From Oscarella lobularis (lineage: Eukaryota > Porifera > Homoscleromorpha > Homosclerophorida > Oscarellidae), in contig NC_089179.1 in the NCBI RefSeq assembly GCF_947507565.1, positions 1,550,681 through 1,614,680 on the forward strand: a DNA stretch of 64,000 nt, written 5' to 3'. The notes below the pieces were generated by a model. That model saw only the letters and a list, made by a program, of their open reading frames with translations. It was not told the DNA's origin and did not search any database. Below are positions 1-11,965 of this stretch, piece by piece. Made by a program: the position numbers and the translations under genes. The stretch's first letter is position 1. Each line of letters starts with the position of its first letter.

Positions 1-376
1 ATAAGGCGGTACAGCACTATCAAAAGGTGAATTAAACTAGTTTTTGGAGAGGAGGCAGTCCTGACAAACTTATCTTAGTGCCACGCAATGATGAAGACGG
101 TTTTAGGTGCTAATCACAAGAAAACGGTACAAATAGCTGAAACAATTAACATGCTATCAAAGTAAGGAGTAAAAAAAGGCTCAACATCAGCAAACGAATT
201 GTTTAATTTAGATCGACAGTGGCAAATTCTGTCTTCGGAAAAAGCAAGCTCGAACAAAGACCCAGATTTAGAACAGTAGTAAAATAGTCAACCTGAAACC
301 TGAAAACGAAAAAAAAAAAACTCACACATATTAAGAAAAACGGTCTATGTTCTTAAAACACATCGAGCAACACTCC
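1..376. other. Non-coding flank, 3' of the LDLRAP1-like gene
   Basis: AT-rich sequence with no convincing exon on either strand. It lies downstream of the stop codon of the minus-strand adaptor gene and probably holds its 3' untranslated region. I see no RNA gene or repeat in it. Confidence 0.5.
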
Positions 377-1318
377 TCAAAGATCGAGAAGATTTTCCAC
401 CGATCCGGGATCGGCTTGATCTTTGACGTCGTCGAAATTGAATTCATCCGGATCGTTCATCGTATCGGACGCGAGCAAGTCCGGATGAGAGCGAGCCCTC
501 GCAAACTCGGAAAATCCGTCGTCGACGTTGAGATGAGCGGGAACGGCGCTCGGAGGTTTTTTCTCGACGGGCGGCGTCGAAACGGGCGAAGGACCTTTCA
601 CCGGAACGCGTTTGATGCGCAGAGATGCGGGAGACGACGGCGGCGGCGCTAGCGCGGGCGCCACGAGCCCCGACGGCACGGCAGACGCCGGTTTGTCTTT
701 CTTTTCGACGAGCGGCGAGTTTTTCGGGCTAGCGCGCGCGACTTCCGCCGCCGCTTGATCTTTCGCGCGCGCCATCGCCGGCGAATTGTTCGCGCTGCCG
801 GAGCGTTTTTGCTTGTACTGCCACACGCGGTAGGCAATGTTGAACGCCTTCGAGACGGTCATGCACATTGCGCGAACTTTCTTCGCGCTATCCGCCTTGG
901 TCACGTGCACCTTCATCTTTCCCGTGTCCGCCTCCTTAGCAACGAAAGCGAATGCCGTGTCGTAGTGCTTGTCCGTGCCGCAGTACGAGATTCGATGTAG
1001 GGGAATCTCGTCTACGGTCATTTTCGTGCGCAAATCTTTGACTCTCAGGCTCTTATCGGTGACAGCGAGTGACATGGGAGTGCCGACTTTCCACGAGTTC
1101 GCCTCCGCTTTGCGAAAGACGGTGCGTAGCACTTCGGTCGTGCAGTCATTTCCCATGCCCGTCGGATGATAGCCGGATCCGAGATAGACGACGTGAAAAT
1201 TGATGCCCTTCGCGAAGGGATCGTCGTCGGCGGCGGAAGCCAAGTCATAGCTCTCCCTGCCGAGCTTCTTCTTTATCGCTTTCGGACTGTCCCGGATCTT
1301 CTTCGCAATCGACGACAT
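377..1318 (-). CDS. PTB-domain endocytic adaptor, LDLRAP1/ARH-like
   Basis: Intronless gene of 313 aa counted from the ATG at 1318 (start of MSSIAKK); an in-frame codon further upstream is less likely because the MSS start directly precedes the basic N-terminus. Residues about 40-165 form a phosphotyrosine-binding domain: VVYLG strand, a RISYC..DK core strand, FAFVA, and a C-terminal helix with KAFNIAYRVWQ, the pattern of ARH/LDLRAP1. The rest is low-complexity, rich in Pro, Ser and Ala, and the protein ends in NLLDL, a clathrin-box-like motif. In ARH the PTB domain binds FxNPxY tails of LDL-receptor family proteins and the box binds clathrin, so a role in receptor endocytosis is inferred. 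Related PTB families (GULP, FAM43, Dab) are alternatives. It shares a 68-bp divergent promoter with MRM1. Confidence 0.82.
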   Translation of the reverse strand: MSSIAKKIRDSPKAIKKKLGRESYDLASAADDDPFAKGINFHVVYLGSGYHPTGMGNDCTTEVLRTVFRKAEANSWKVGTPMSLAVTDKSLRVKDLRTKMTVDEIPLHRISYCGTDKHYDTAFAFVAKEADTGKMKVHVTKADSAKKVRAMCMTVSKAFNIAYRVWQYKQKRSGSANNSPAMARAKDQAAAEVARASPKNSPLVEKKDKPASAVPSGLVAPALAPPPSSPASLRIKRVPVKGPSPVSTPPVEKKPPSAVPAHLNVDDGFSEFARARSHPDLLASDTMNDPDEFNFDDVKDQADPGSVENLLDL

Positions 1319-1386
1319 CGAAGAAGCCTTAGGGTGTCGTAGAGTACGGTTGCGTTCGAAAAATAACAACACGAGACCGAGAACGC
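1319..1386. promoter_or_regulatory. Divergent promoter, LDLRAP1-like / MRM1
   Basis: Only 68 bp separate the two divergent start codons (1318 on minus, 1387 on plus), so core promoter elements and both 5' UTRs must be shared or overlap flanking codons. No TATA box is evident. Confidence 0.6.
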
Positions 1387-2713
1387 ATGCGTTCGCGTCG
1401 CGTGTGGGCCATCCCTACTCTTCTACGTTCTCACGTGATGATCTCAACGTTCGCAAGACGTCGTTTTTGCACTCGACGACGCAGACCAGCTGTTGTCGGC
1501 GACGAGTTTCTCTTCGGAATCCAACCGTGCTTGCTCGCCTTGCAGGCGGCGCGACGGACGATTTTCGACGTTTACGTGAAGAGCGACTACGCGAACGCTC
1601 GTAGGTGGGCCGGGTCTCGTTCGCGATTGGCTACATGCAAATGAGAGCGCAGGTCGCCGCTTCACGATGTTGTCAAAATAGCGCAGACGAAGGGTATCCC
1701 CGTGCGGGGTGCAGACAAAGGAAGATTGGGAACGATGAGCGAAGGTTATATAATAATCGTCTTTGTGTTTTTTTCGGATGTCGGTGCGATTTTCAATTTC
1801 AAGGTCGACCCCATCAAGGCGTCGTCATGAAAGTGGGTCGTCTCAATTACGAGCCCATTTCTTATGTGAAAAAGTGACAGAGAATCGATTAGATATGCGT
1901 ATTCGTTTGATTGCTATATACCAGGGAGTTGGACAACGGTCGTTTTCCTCTATGGGTTCTGCTAGATGCGATTCAGGCAACCGTTCTCAGATTTTAAAAT
2001 TGATTTGCTTTGATTCTGACGTAAATAGGATCCAATGAACGTTGGAGCTGTTCTACGAACGTGCTGTTTTCTGGGTGTGGACAAAGTTGTTGTCTGTAAC
2101 AAGAATTGGTACCTTTACCTTTTGTGAGATGATGGAATGACTGACTATGGTTCTCTAGTGCACCATTGACTCCCACCGTTAGCAAAGCCAGTGCTGGTGC
2201 CATAGAGGCATTCCCAGTGTATTCGACGTCGAGTTCAATTCGATTTATCAAGGCTTGTCAACGAATTTTCTTTTTTTTTCTGTGGTAATTCAATAGCTTT
2301 TGCACAGGAGTGTCTTTCAGCAGGTTGGAGTGTTGTTGGAGGCAGCTCTGCCAATCACTCAAAATCAAATAGCGAAATAATTGACTGCAGCAAGCCATTT
2401 AGCATACCTCACCCTGTGCTATTAGTTCTCGGTCAGTAAAAGACTCGGTTTTCCATCAGAACTCGTATAAGCATGCGTTCTGCAGGAAACGAAGGATATG
2501 GTCTAAGGCCAAGTGTTGCCAATATTTGCTCTCACCTAATACATGTACCTCCATCTGAGGGAAACCAAGCATTGAACTTTGGCTTAGACTCCCTCAACGT
2601 TTCTGTAGCAACAGGTACAGTAAATTGACAACACAAACAATGAATAAGATTTTTACCCTGTAGGCATTCTTGTTTTTCGGTTGAAGCAGGAAATAGAATA
2701 CGCACTTAATTGA
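1387..2713 (+). CDS. MRM1: Mitochondrial rRNA methyltransferase 1 (SpoU family)
   Basis: Nine exons join in frame to about 302 aa: 1387-1604, 1653-1744, 1804-1873, 1925-1976, 2029-2108, 2159-2252, 2308-2431, 2486-2614, 2664-2713. The N-terminus is Arg-rich with alternating hydrophobics, as in a mitochondrial presequence. An N-terminal substrate-binding part contains EFLFGIQPCLLAL and GRPHQGVVMKV; the SpoU/TrmH knot has its three motifs: DPMNVGAVLRT, LLVLGNEGYGL and SLNVSVATG. The family makes 2'-O-methylguanosine in mitochondrial large-subunit rRNA using S-adenosylmethionine. Introns 4 (1977-2028) and 6 (2253-2307) keep frame and family spacing only with GC donors. The gene ends 34 bp before the SDR start codon. 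Confidence 0.9.
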
Positions 2714-2747
2714 TATCGAGGTGACCACTCCCCCTGCATCGTGCCCA

Positions 2748-3701
2748 ATGAGTTTTCTTCGCCAACTCGCGTCGCGTTGTCTCCCGACCTTCAGCCGCGC
2801 TGGTGCGCTGCAATTTCGCACCGTTTCATCTCGTTCGTACGGCGGAATGGGCTTCCTATCCGAAGAACAGCCGCCGCTCGATCAACAACACACGAAAAGG
2901 CGCTTCGCCGGCAAATCGGCAATCGTCACCGGTGGAGCGTCCGGCATCGGTCGAGCCGTCGTCGAACGCTTCCTCAACGACGGCGCGCGCGTCGCCGTCT
3001 TCGATATAAACGACGAACTCGGCGTCGCACTCGAAGCGGACCAAACGTCGAAAGGTCACGAGATGAAATACTACAAAGTCGACGTGTCGAACAAAGACGA
3101 GTGCGATCGTGCGACGGCCGACTTCGCGTCGAGCAGCCTTCACTTCCTCGTCAACAGCGCCGTCTACTTCGGATCGGAGGGGCTGAACGCCGATCGAGAC
3201 GACTGGGACAAGAGCCTACGCGTGAATATCGAGGGCTACGCGAACATGGTCCAGTCGTGTCATGCGCACATGATACGCGCCGGGCGCGACGAGTGCGCCG
3301 TCGTCAACGTCGCCAGCGTCTCGGCTCACATCGCGCAGCCGGTACGATGGACCTATTCGGCGACAAAAGGCGCCGTCGCTGTTATGACTAAGTGCATGGC
3401 TCTCGATTTGTCCGTCGACGGCATACGGGTTAATTCCGTTTCGCCGCCGTGGGTGTGGACGCCGGAAGTGGCGAAGGCGGCCGAATTCAATCGAGCCAAG
3501 TACGAGAAGATATGGGGACCGTTTCACATGAAACGTCGCATGGCCGAAACGTCCGAAGTGGCGTCGACCGTTTGCTTTCTCTGCAGCCGAGACGCGTCCT
3601 ACATCACGGGCACCGACATCCGAGTGGACGGCGGATACTTGAGCTTGGGCCCGGAAGGACTCGGCGACAAGTCGGCGTTCGCGGGAACGAAGAAAGCGTA
3701 G
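2748..3701 (+). CDS. Classical short-chain dehydrogenase/reductase, probably mitochondrial
   Basis: Intronless, 317 aa from the first ATG at 2748. The first ~40 residues (MSFLRQLASRCLPTFSR...) are Arg/Ser-rich with no acid, as in a mitochondrial targeting peptide. The Rossmann fold starts with the cofactor loop TGGASGIG; an Asp at the end of strand 2 (VFDIN) favours NAD(H). NSAV replaces the usual NNAG, and the catalytic set is NVASVS followed by YSATKGA (Tyr-x-x-x-Lys). The C-terminal part has the substrate-loop motif VNSVSPPWVWTP, where most relatives have PG, and the ending ITGTDIRVDGGY. The substrate cannot be named from sequence. The start lies 34 bp after the MRM1 stop and the gene converges on DNAJC11 with 57 bp between stops. 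Confidence 0.88.
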   Translation: MSFLRQLASRCLPTFSRAGALQFRTVSSRSYGGMGFLSEEQPPLDQQHTKRRFAGKSAIVTGGASGIGRAVVERFLNDGARVAVFDINDELGVALEADQTSKGHEMKYYKVDVSNKDECDRATADFASSSLHFLVNSAVYFGSEGLNADRDDWDKSLRVNIEGYANMVQSCHAHMIRAGRDECAVVNVASVSAHIAQPVRWTYSATKGAVAVMTKCMALDLSVDGIRVNSVSPPWVWTPEVAKAAEFNRAKYEKIWGPFHMKRRMAETSEVASTVCFLCSRDASYITGTDIRVDGGYLSLGPEGLGDKSAFAGTKKA

Positions 3702-3758
3702 AACACATACGAGAAAAAAACCCCTATTTTTTCATTCACTCATTCATTGACTGATTCA

Positions 3759-5531
3759 TCATTCTACCTTGTGAGACATTCTTGGTATAACCAATTCTTT
3801 GCTATCCTCCACGGTCACCTCGTGCGCGCTACCGCGAAACATGTAGACGACTCGCAGGCGTTTCTCTTCGCCGAGACAGGGATCGCAGAAGCCGGCAAGA
3901 CCGCTCTTCGTCTCCGTCTCGTGCAATATCAATTTCGAGTCACGGACGAGACATTGGACGGGTATGGTGACGTTGATCACTTTACCCGTCTCGTCGCTTT
4001 CGTTTCCGACTAATTTTCCGTACCACGCTTCAGTGATGACGAGTCCGTTTCGCTGCGTTTCGTTAGCGACATTTCGCTCGTATGTCTCCTTCATGAGTCG
4101 TATGGCCGCTTCCGCTTCCGCTTTCTTGCGCTCCGTGTCGGCGGCCGACGCTCGTTGCCGTTCGATGCGATCTTGTTCCGCTTTGCGCTTCACAAACGGA
4201 TCGATGACAAAATACTTGGCCAGCCAGTAGACGGCGATCGGAACGACGGTTCCATAGAGCACAGCTTCAGGAACGAATTCTTCGGAGAGAGCAATGGGAA
4301 TGCGGAATTCTTGACTAGCTCGAACCAGCCTGAGAGAAAAAAATTCTGTTAGAAAAACAATTGGGTCATCAAAGTTTTAGGCCCCCCATGCATTATTATA
4401 TACAGGTCCTCCCCTCTGATATAGTGGAAGTGGGGGTATTTATATATCTTTCTAATGTTAAGGTTCTTACTTCAACTTGAGAACGACTCCTCTCGGAAGG
4501 CCAACACTCATTGTCGCTCCCAGCCGACTGTTCTTCGATACTTGTTTCTCCAAGCCACACTCAACGTGAATTGATGTCAGACCTACTTTGCCAGAGACAC
4601 TAACATTGGTATCGTCGTCGTCGCGAAATCGATAGAGATACGACGCCTGAATAAACGACTGCTGAAATCCAAGTTGAAAGATCAACGCGAATCGATGCGA
4701 CGGCGTTTCGTGAACCAACGTCGATCTCATGGACGATTGAAAACCGGTTCGAAGCGTCAGCTGACCAGTCAAATTGTCGTCCAATCGTCGCGACAGATTC
4801 GCCGTGAAAAGAGGCGAAAGCCCATATAAAGTACTAACGAGAGAAATCCCAGCCATGGCTTGAACGTGCCGCGTCACATTGGCAAAGACCCGCCCGCCGA
4901 ACTGATACCCGTCGCCGGCCGTCCCGTCGACTTCGACCCATCGATCCGCTCGAACGACGTGACGCAACAAAACGGCCACGTGACCGTGACCGCGCCCATT
5001 TCTCGCCGACAACGATCCACTCACGGTCACCGCATCGTTTCCGGTCGGCAACGGCGCGTCGATTTGCTGCTGCATCGTCATGCCGCTCAATTCGATTCGT
5101 CGCTCGTCGTCGTCGTACGAATCGAACAGATCCGTCGCGTTCACGCTGATCGTCGTCGCGCCGCACGGATTCGTCGAACGGCGAACGTTCTCCTCTTCGC
5201 GCAGGCGTCGAAGGCGTTCGTATTCTTCGCGTATTTCCGTCGGCGTTCGCGTGCGAGCGATCACCTCCCAGCCGGCGTCGAGACCCTCGCGACCGTATAT
5301 GTCGTAGATCGTGCGCTTTTCTGGATCGCTGAGCACGGCGTGCGCTTCTTTGACGCGAGCGAAAAGTTTTTCGGCCGCCGATTTCGCTTGGGAGTCCGTG
5401 TGCTTGTCCGGATGGCATATGACGCAGAGACGGCGAAAGGAGGCGTTGATTTCTGCTGTCGTCGCCTCTTTGCTGACGTTCAGTAAGGAATAATACGAAT
5501 CGCGGTCGCTATCGTTCGCCGCCGCCGCCAT
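3759..5531 (-). CDS. DNAJC11: DnaJ homolog subfamily C member 11
   Basis: Two exons (4471-5531 and 3759-4329), about 543 aa against ~559 in human. The N-terminal J domain (residues ~12-82) keeps HPDK (CHPDKHTD), the Hsp70-stimulating motif. A long middle part predicted as beta strands precedes a short hydrophobic stretch ([19 protein letters not shown]) encoded at the start of exon 2, then a charged coiled coil and the C-terminal DUF3395-type domain ([12 protein letters not shown]...). DNAJC11 associates with the MICOS/SAM bridging complex at mitochondrial contact sites; the role here is by homology. The single intron (4330-4470) is GT-AG. Divergent from BRK1, with 73 bp between starts. Confidence 0.93.
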
Positions 5532-5604
5532 TACTAATGTTCGCGCTTGCGTGGAATTTGACCACGTGTCTCGTCGCCTTTTGCACCCGTATCGACGTTT
5601 TACG
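5532..5604. promoter_or_regulatory. Divergent promoter, DNAJC11 / BRK1
   Basis: 73 bp between divergent start codons. It contains CCACGTG (an E-box-like hexamer at about 5561-5567), but whether that is used cannot be told from sequence. Confidence 0.55.
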
Positions 5605-5853
5605 ATGTCTTTGCCGTCCGTTCAGAAGCAGATACAGCAGGATTGGGACAACCGCGAATTCGCTGAAATTTTAACTCTCAGCATTAAGAAGATTTCCGAC
5701 TTTCTCAACGCTTTCGGTAGGCGTTTCGATGCACTTGCCACGAAATCTAATTCCCTAGTAGATATGTCGGCAAGATCGAGGCTGGCGAAGCTGAACGAGA
5801 AACTTACTGCTTTGGAAAGGAGAGTAGACTTCTTGGAAGCCAGTGTACGATAG
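5605..5853 (+). CDS. BRK1: BRICK1, WAVE/SCAR complex subunit
   Basis: Two exons, 5605-5716 and 5762-5853, give 67 aa matching BRK1/HSPC300 along its length: [27 protein letters not shown], then [21 protein letters not shown]. It is a single amphipathic coiled-coil helix that in other animals helps nucleate the WAVE complex and so Arp2/3-driven actin assembly. The 45-bp intron (5717-5761) is a multiple of three with no in-frame stop, so retention would insert 15 residues into the helix; the spliced form matches the family and is preferred. The preceding in-frame ATG at 5551 lies in the short divergent promoter and is less likely. Confidence 0.93.
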   Translation: MSLPSVQKQIQQDWDNREFAEILTLSIKKISDFLNAFGRRFDALATKSNSLVDMSARSRLAKLNEKLTALERRVDFLEASVR

Positions 5854-6048
5854 TGAAATCTCTCATTTCTCCTTTGTTCACACTCGCTGTGCTGCTTTAG
5901 GTCACTAAACACGAGGGAAAATGAATTGATTTGGTTATCAGATGCCTTAGTTGAAGTTAAAACGTACTAGTAGATAAAGAAAAATGACGAAAATCTCGTT
6001 TCGCAGTGTTTCGTGTAGAGGTTTAGCGCGCGTGCATCCGAAGTGAAC

Positions 6049-6652
6049 ATGGTCCGCTTCAAGTGCAGGTAGCGAAGTGTGTACCTCTTGCTCGGCAGCC
6101 TCTTCTCATCTGCATTTGCCAGATACGTCGTCCTTGAACTTGTCTACGAAGACGATAAAACAGATCTCAGTCTTACCACCAGAGATCTTCTAAACGCTTT
6201 GCGTGATATAATCCAAACGATACACGGCGAATTTGGTGCAGCACAGGTCCGGCACCTGTCGGGTAAAGTCGTTTTTCAAAAAAAAAAACCTGTCATCACC
6301 TCTAATACGTAGCCAAATACTTGAATGTGCACAGTCGAACTGCAGTCGTAAAATGCGGTATTAAAAGCTATAGGACACTTTTGTCCGCGATGCCCTTCGT
6401 GCGACACCTGCGAAGACTACCGTGCACTGTGAGATCGTTGCGGCTTGCCGGCACTCTTCGGTCATGTCAGAAATTCATTGCGAAGCGAAACGTAATCAAG
6501 CTGAAAGAATGTCTGGAAAAATGCATAACTCCAGGTAGATTCTAAATGTGACTGCGTATGACGTTTCTTGAGTGCATTTTTTGACAGTGGAAAGACGTCG
6601 AGTGGAAGAAATACTAAACGATTCGCTCAAAATAGATTTAGGGAGAAGATAA
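6049..6652 (+). CDS. POP5: RNase P/MRP subunit POP5
   Basis: Four exons (6049-6068, 6123-6262, 6313-6534, 6588-6652) give about 148 aa. The start MVRFKCRYVVLELVYED, the FGAA turn, KYLNVHSRTAVVKC and RLAGTLRSCQKFI are diagnostic of POP5, a small RNP-like-fold protein of RNase P and RNase MRP (5' maturation of tRNA; pre-rRNA cleavage). The C-terminus is charged (ERRRVEEIL...) as in animal POP5. The first exon codes only six residues plus two bases. It converges on the MAP kinase gene with about 105 bp between stops. Confidence 0.92.
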
Positions 6653-6757
6653 CGCATCTACAATCATTATTATTATTGAGACAACGTGTGAAAGTACTGC
6701 AGAGTAAAATGAGTGCAATCAACTGCTGGGAATACACAATGAAAGAGCAGAAGTAAT

Positions 6758-8662
<1,905 letters not shown>

Positions 8663-8756
8663 TTGTGATTTGTTGGCGGATGTCTCGTTCTGGCGTGATA
8701 CGGGCACAATCGCTACATGCTTGCGTCACTGCTTTAATTCTATCGATCTAATCGGT

Positions 8757-9968
8757 TTAACTAATTAGTTTAACGCTGCCTTTGGAATCAATTTGGATTA
8801 ATTTCAGCGCTCGCAATACCTACAGAGGACATATCGCAATGTCTATCGCGATATCTTTTGATCGTACCTTTAGTTTGGCTTGGCCAGACATTCCAGTAAT
8901 TTTTATTCCTTTGTCAGTCATAGCACGAACAGTCAAAGCCATTCTATAATAACAAGACACTTAGCTATCATTTTAGATCGATTTAAATTAATAACGTACC
9001 TATTCTTTCTTATCTGAAAGTGCTGATATAGAGCCCGATAGACCTATTATTATTATATTTGATTCTAGCCAAATGTCCTCTTCCCCTTTCTCTTACTTCA
9101 TTGACGTCCTCTAATTTTATTCGCCCACGAACCAAATCTGACACAGAAAAGAACTCTTTCTCTGTCAAAGGAACAAATCCAGATCTTCTAGCTGTAGGAG
9201 ACAGAGGCAAGGTTCGCTTTGGCAAATCCGCCTTCTTCTCCTCAGCTTTAGAAAGTCCACTCTCCTCTACTGTAACCGATTCGGCATCGTTCTTCTCGTC
9301 ATCGTCAGTGCCATGAACATCTCGACTAATACCTAATAGCATGTATGTAAAGTCTATCGGTTCTCAACCAGAGAAGACTGTTTGTAGCTAATTAGACGGT
9401 CTTCATTTTTTACCGCATGAATAATTATCTATACGTTGTCTTGCCTACTGTACCTTCAGGCTGGACATCCAGCGTCAGCTTCTGAAGACTCACTTCGATG
9501 TCGCTCTCTGAAATCTAAGAGATCAATAATATAACAAGGAAAGGAATATTCAATTCGCTTACCTCTTCTCCTGCCTTTGATTGAAGATTTCTCAACAGGG
9601 GACCCATATTCAAAAGACGATCTTTGAGCAATCGAACGAGCCTCCAACTTTCGCGATCAATTTCTTTTCTTTCTTTTTGTATTTTTTCCAGGCTTCGGAC
9701 TTCGTCTTCCGTTCGTTGGAGGAGTTGAACGGGATTCAGCTGTCGGCGTTTATCGGATCACACTAGCGATTAGTTGAGGCGAGGCGTCACCTCTTCGTCA
9801 CCACTTCCTCGAAGACGCTCGCCGAAGTCGCTTTCTAAACTTCGCGACACCGAATCCAAATCTTTATCGGTTTTCTCGCACTAGGCAAACAAAGCGCATT
9901 TGATGGACAATTCGTTCGCTAGGTTTGAAACGCACCAGAGCCTCGAGCTTTCTTACAGCAGCTTCCAT
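8757..9968 (-). CDS. Coiled-coil protein with SKA1-like winged-helix domain
   Basis: Eight exons (9936-9968, 9791-9880, 9563-9739, 9454-9514, 9097-9332, 9000-9022, 8868-8943, 8757-8819) join without stops to 252 aa; human SKA1 has 255. The N-terminal half is a coiled coil (RTEDEVRSLEKIQKERKEI...). After an acidic linker comes FVPLTEKEFFSVSDLVRGR, resembling the start of the microtubule-binding winged helix of SKA1 (a TxxEF...P..M.GRL pattern), and the end KVLRALKLIQI... suits the last helix and wing. SKA1 bridges Ndc80 and spindle microtubules at kinetochores. The match is by length, architecture and one motif only; SKA3 or an unrelated coiled-coil protein cannot be excluded. Confidence 0.6.
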
Positions 9969-9975
9969 CGAGCCT

Positions 9976-10028
9976 AAAGAAGACTTTAGCCAGAAAACCC
10001 CCGGATAGCGAAACAGAATACACTAATT
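9976..10028. repeat. Left part of direct duplication, copy 1
   Basis: The segment AGAAAACCCCCGGATAGCG and following bases up to ACACTAAT recur almost identically at about 12885-12933. Here the homology is interrupted at 10028 by the MITE-like insertion and resumes at about 10711. Confidence 0.75.
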
Positions 10029-10700
10029 CCCCGAACACCAGGGCGCGCGCGGGCTTCGCCCGCGCGCGCCCTGGTGGGAGGGTCTCTCAAACGTGATCGC
10101 CCAAAAACCAAAGTGTGTGTCTGTCGGTAACCCTGACGTCACAATCGCACTTGGGCCAATCACGCACACATGTGCCTTTATGACATCACATTCATTGTGA
10201 TGTCATACTCTCCCGTATTTTGAACAAAATGTACATAAAAAGGTGACGTCACAGTTTATAGGAACCCCGGATTGTGTTTAAAACTTTTCAGGAAGGAGTA
10301 GGCATATTATACAGCCTACATTATCGAGGATAAATACTATTAAACATAACGGGCACATAGCAATGAGCTTTATTAGTAACGTTCATAAAGGGAACGCAGT
10401 AAAGGAGCACGTTGGGTTTGTCGTGCTGCGAGCGCAGCTCGCAGCACGCAAACCCAACTGCGAGCTGATAATGGGCCTCGCGACACGATCACCCAAAGGG
10501 GCAGAGGTTAGCGTTAGGAGAGGCATAGCTCTGCGTCACGCGTACATAAGAGGCCAAATTGTAGGCTTTTGCGGAAAATAAAGCATGCCAACTCACGTGG
10601 TTAGGCAGTGCGATGCGAATTATGCAAAAATGATTTACAAAATTAGAGTAATAAGAATGTGCTGGGGGTGTTCGGGGATCCCATGATGGCTCACGAAAAG
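10029..10700. mobile_element. MITE-like element with palindromes, inserted into copy 1 of a duplication
   Basis: Non-coding insertion with inverted terminal sequence TCCCCGAACACC at 10029 and GGTGTTCGGGGA at about 10667-10679. Inside are several long perfect or near-perfect palindromes: a GC-rich hairpin at about 10040-10075 (GGGCGCGCGCGGG / complement around CTTCG), TGACATCACA-TTCA-TTGTGATGTCA near 10180-10206, and one around GAGCGCAGCTC near 10418-10456. A further hairpin (GATGGCT...AGCCATC) lies just outside the right end. The duplicated flank at 12885-13396 lacks the element and shows the empty site. No transposase is encoded; class unknown. Confidence 0.7.
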
Positions 10701-10710
10701 CCATCATTAT

Positions 10711-11174
10711 CTAGTACTGTACCATAGATATATGGTACACCACCATGCATGCAGTCCATGGTACTGTATATGCATGTCTTTTCTCTTTTCCTTTTAGTTT
10801 GTATGTCGTAGATTTGAAATTTCGAAATTCATCTAGCCTAACTGCAACGATGCGCGGTCGCTTGATCGAATTTAAGCCTGAGCGTCTTTCAATGGTTCTG
10901 TACCTGCATTAGACCAGTTCATAGAAACAACAAATGAACGTAACAAACAGTAACAAATTATACACCAAGGAGTAACAAAAATAGTTTCAATTACGTCTAC
11001 TGTAGCTCTTGTATGCGAAGAATTAGCGAAATGAACGCACTCACATTTCTGCGAAGGCTGTTAACGTTCTTTCTCTTCAGGATCACAGTCTGAAGGAAAC
11101 GGGTGTAACATTGGTATGCACGAGTGCACTTTATGTAGATCCACAGTCGGATGAGCAGGTCCAGTCCGCCGTTT
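10711..11174. repeat. Direct duplication, copy 1 (main part)
   Basis: About 460 bp almost identical to 12931-13396 in the same orientation (offset close to 2,220 bp). It includes the C-terminal coding part of the orphan family. It differs by few substitutions and by a 2-bp deletion in the CTTTCTCTTCAGG region (11070s) that breaks the frame in this copy. Confidence 0.9.
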
Positions 11175-11803
11175 TTTAAGAAATGGTAGATAGCTAAATG
11201 AGTCGAGTTCCATCCAACCCTCCTGCTCAGGTTTGCCCAGGCATCACGAGCAGCATAGTACTGCTCTTCCTGCAGCCCACTAGACTTGACCGTGTCGTCA
11301 AATGTCGCGCTTGAACTAACAATGCATTAAAATGATATGGCACCCGTTGCGATACACTGCCCGGGATACAGCGGAATTTCTCTTAGGACTCTTGCAATGA
11401 CCAATTTCTCGAGCAGAAAAGCACATTGCCCCTCCATCAATACCATTTCAAGGTCGTTGTGCTCTTTTGTGAGGTCGCGCTGTGCTTTTTTGTCAGCTCC
11501 GTGAACGATTGCTGCAATATGTAGCGAACTTCTTCTTCAATTCTCGGTGAGAGTCCAAAATCTGCGTGAGGGGAACAGGCAGCTTCTCGACGCAGCCTAA
11601 AGGGTCGCGTTGAAAGGCGGAATTGGCGAGATCGGTGCTTTCGCGATCGCTCAATCGCTCGAGAAGAGCGATGTAGTCGTCGATCGATCGAATCATCCCA
11701 CCAACTTCGTCTTTCAACTTTCAAAGTGTTTCTAAAGCGTTTGCCGCTGCTTTGCTAACCGTGTCGCTTATCTTTCTGAATTTTTCGTGCGTCGCCACTG
11801 CGC
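10997..11803 (-). pseudogene. Decayed paralogue of the 11966-12757 orphan gene
   Basis: On minus this stretch aligns in pieces with the intact neighbour: SDRESTDLANSAFQRDPLGC (neighbour: CDRDTSDLDFQRDLLDC), LPVPLTQILDSHRELKKKF (neighbour: LPILIARILDSHRELKEQF), and a C-terminus with HSCIPMLHPFPSDCD and ISLILRIQELQ. Frame is lost several times: a TGA after the first ~25 residues, further stops in the middle, and a 2-bp deletion near the 3' end relative to the fragment at 13217-13396. I therefore call it a pseudogene, although undetected introns could explain part of the disruption. Confidence 0.7.
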
Positions 11804-11965
11804 ATGCGAGGCGCGTGCCCCGAGGTTTCCCTGTGAACAGGACATCTTTGGTGGTTAGGGAGGCCCCGCGCAAGGCTAATTCCGAGACATTGAACGTCCA
11901 TGCAAGCACAAACAAACAAAACCCCACTACTGACTAGAATAACAAAGCACAAACAACAATAATCT

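Noticed and set aside
1994-2251. Minus-strand 85-codon frame
   Set aside because: It is the shadow of MRM1 exons 5-6, whose plus-strand translation gives NVGAVLRT and the SpoU core.
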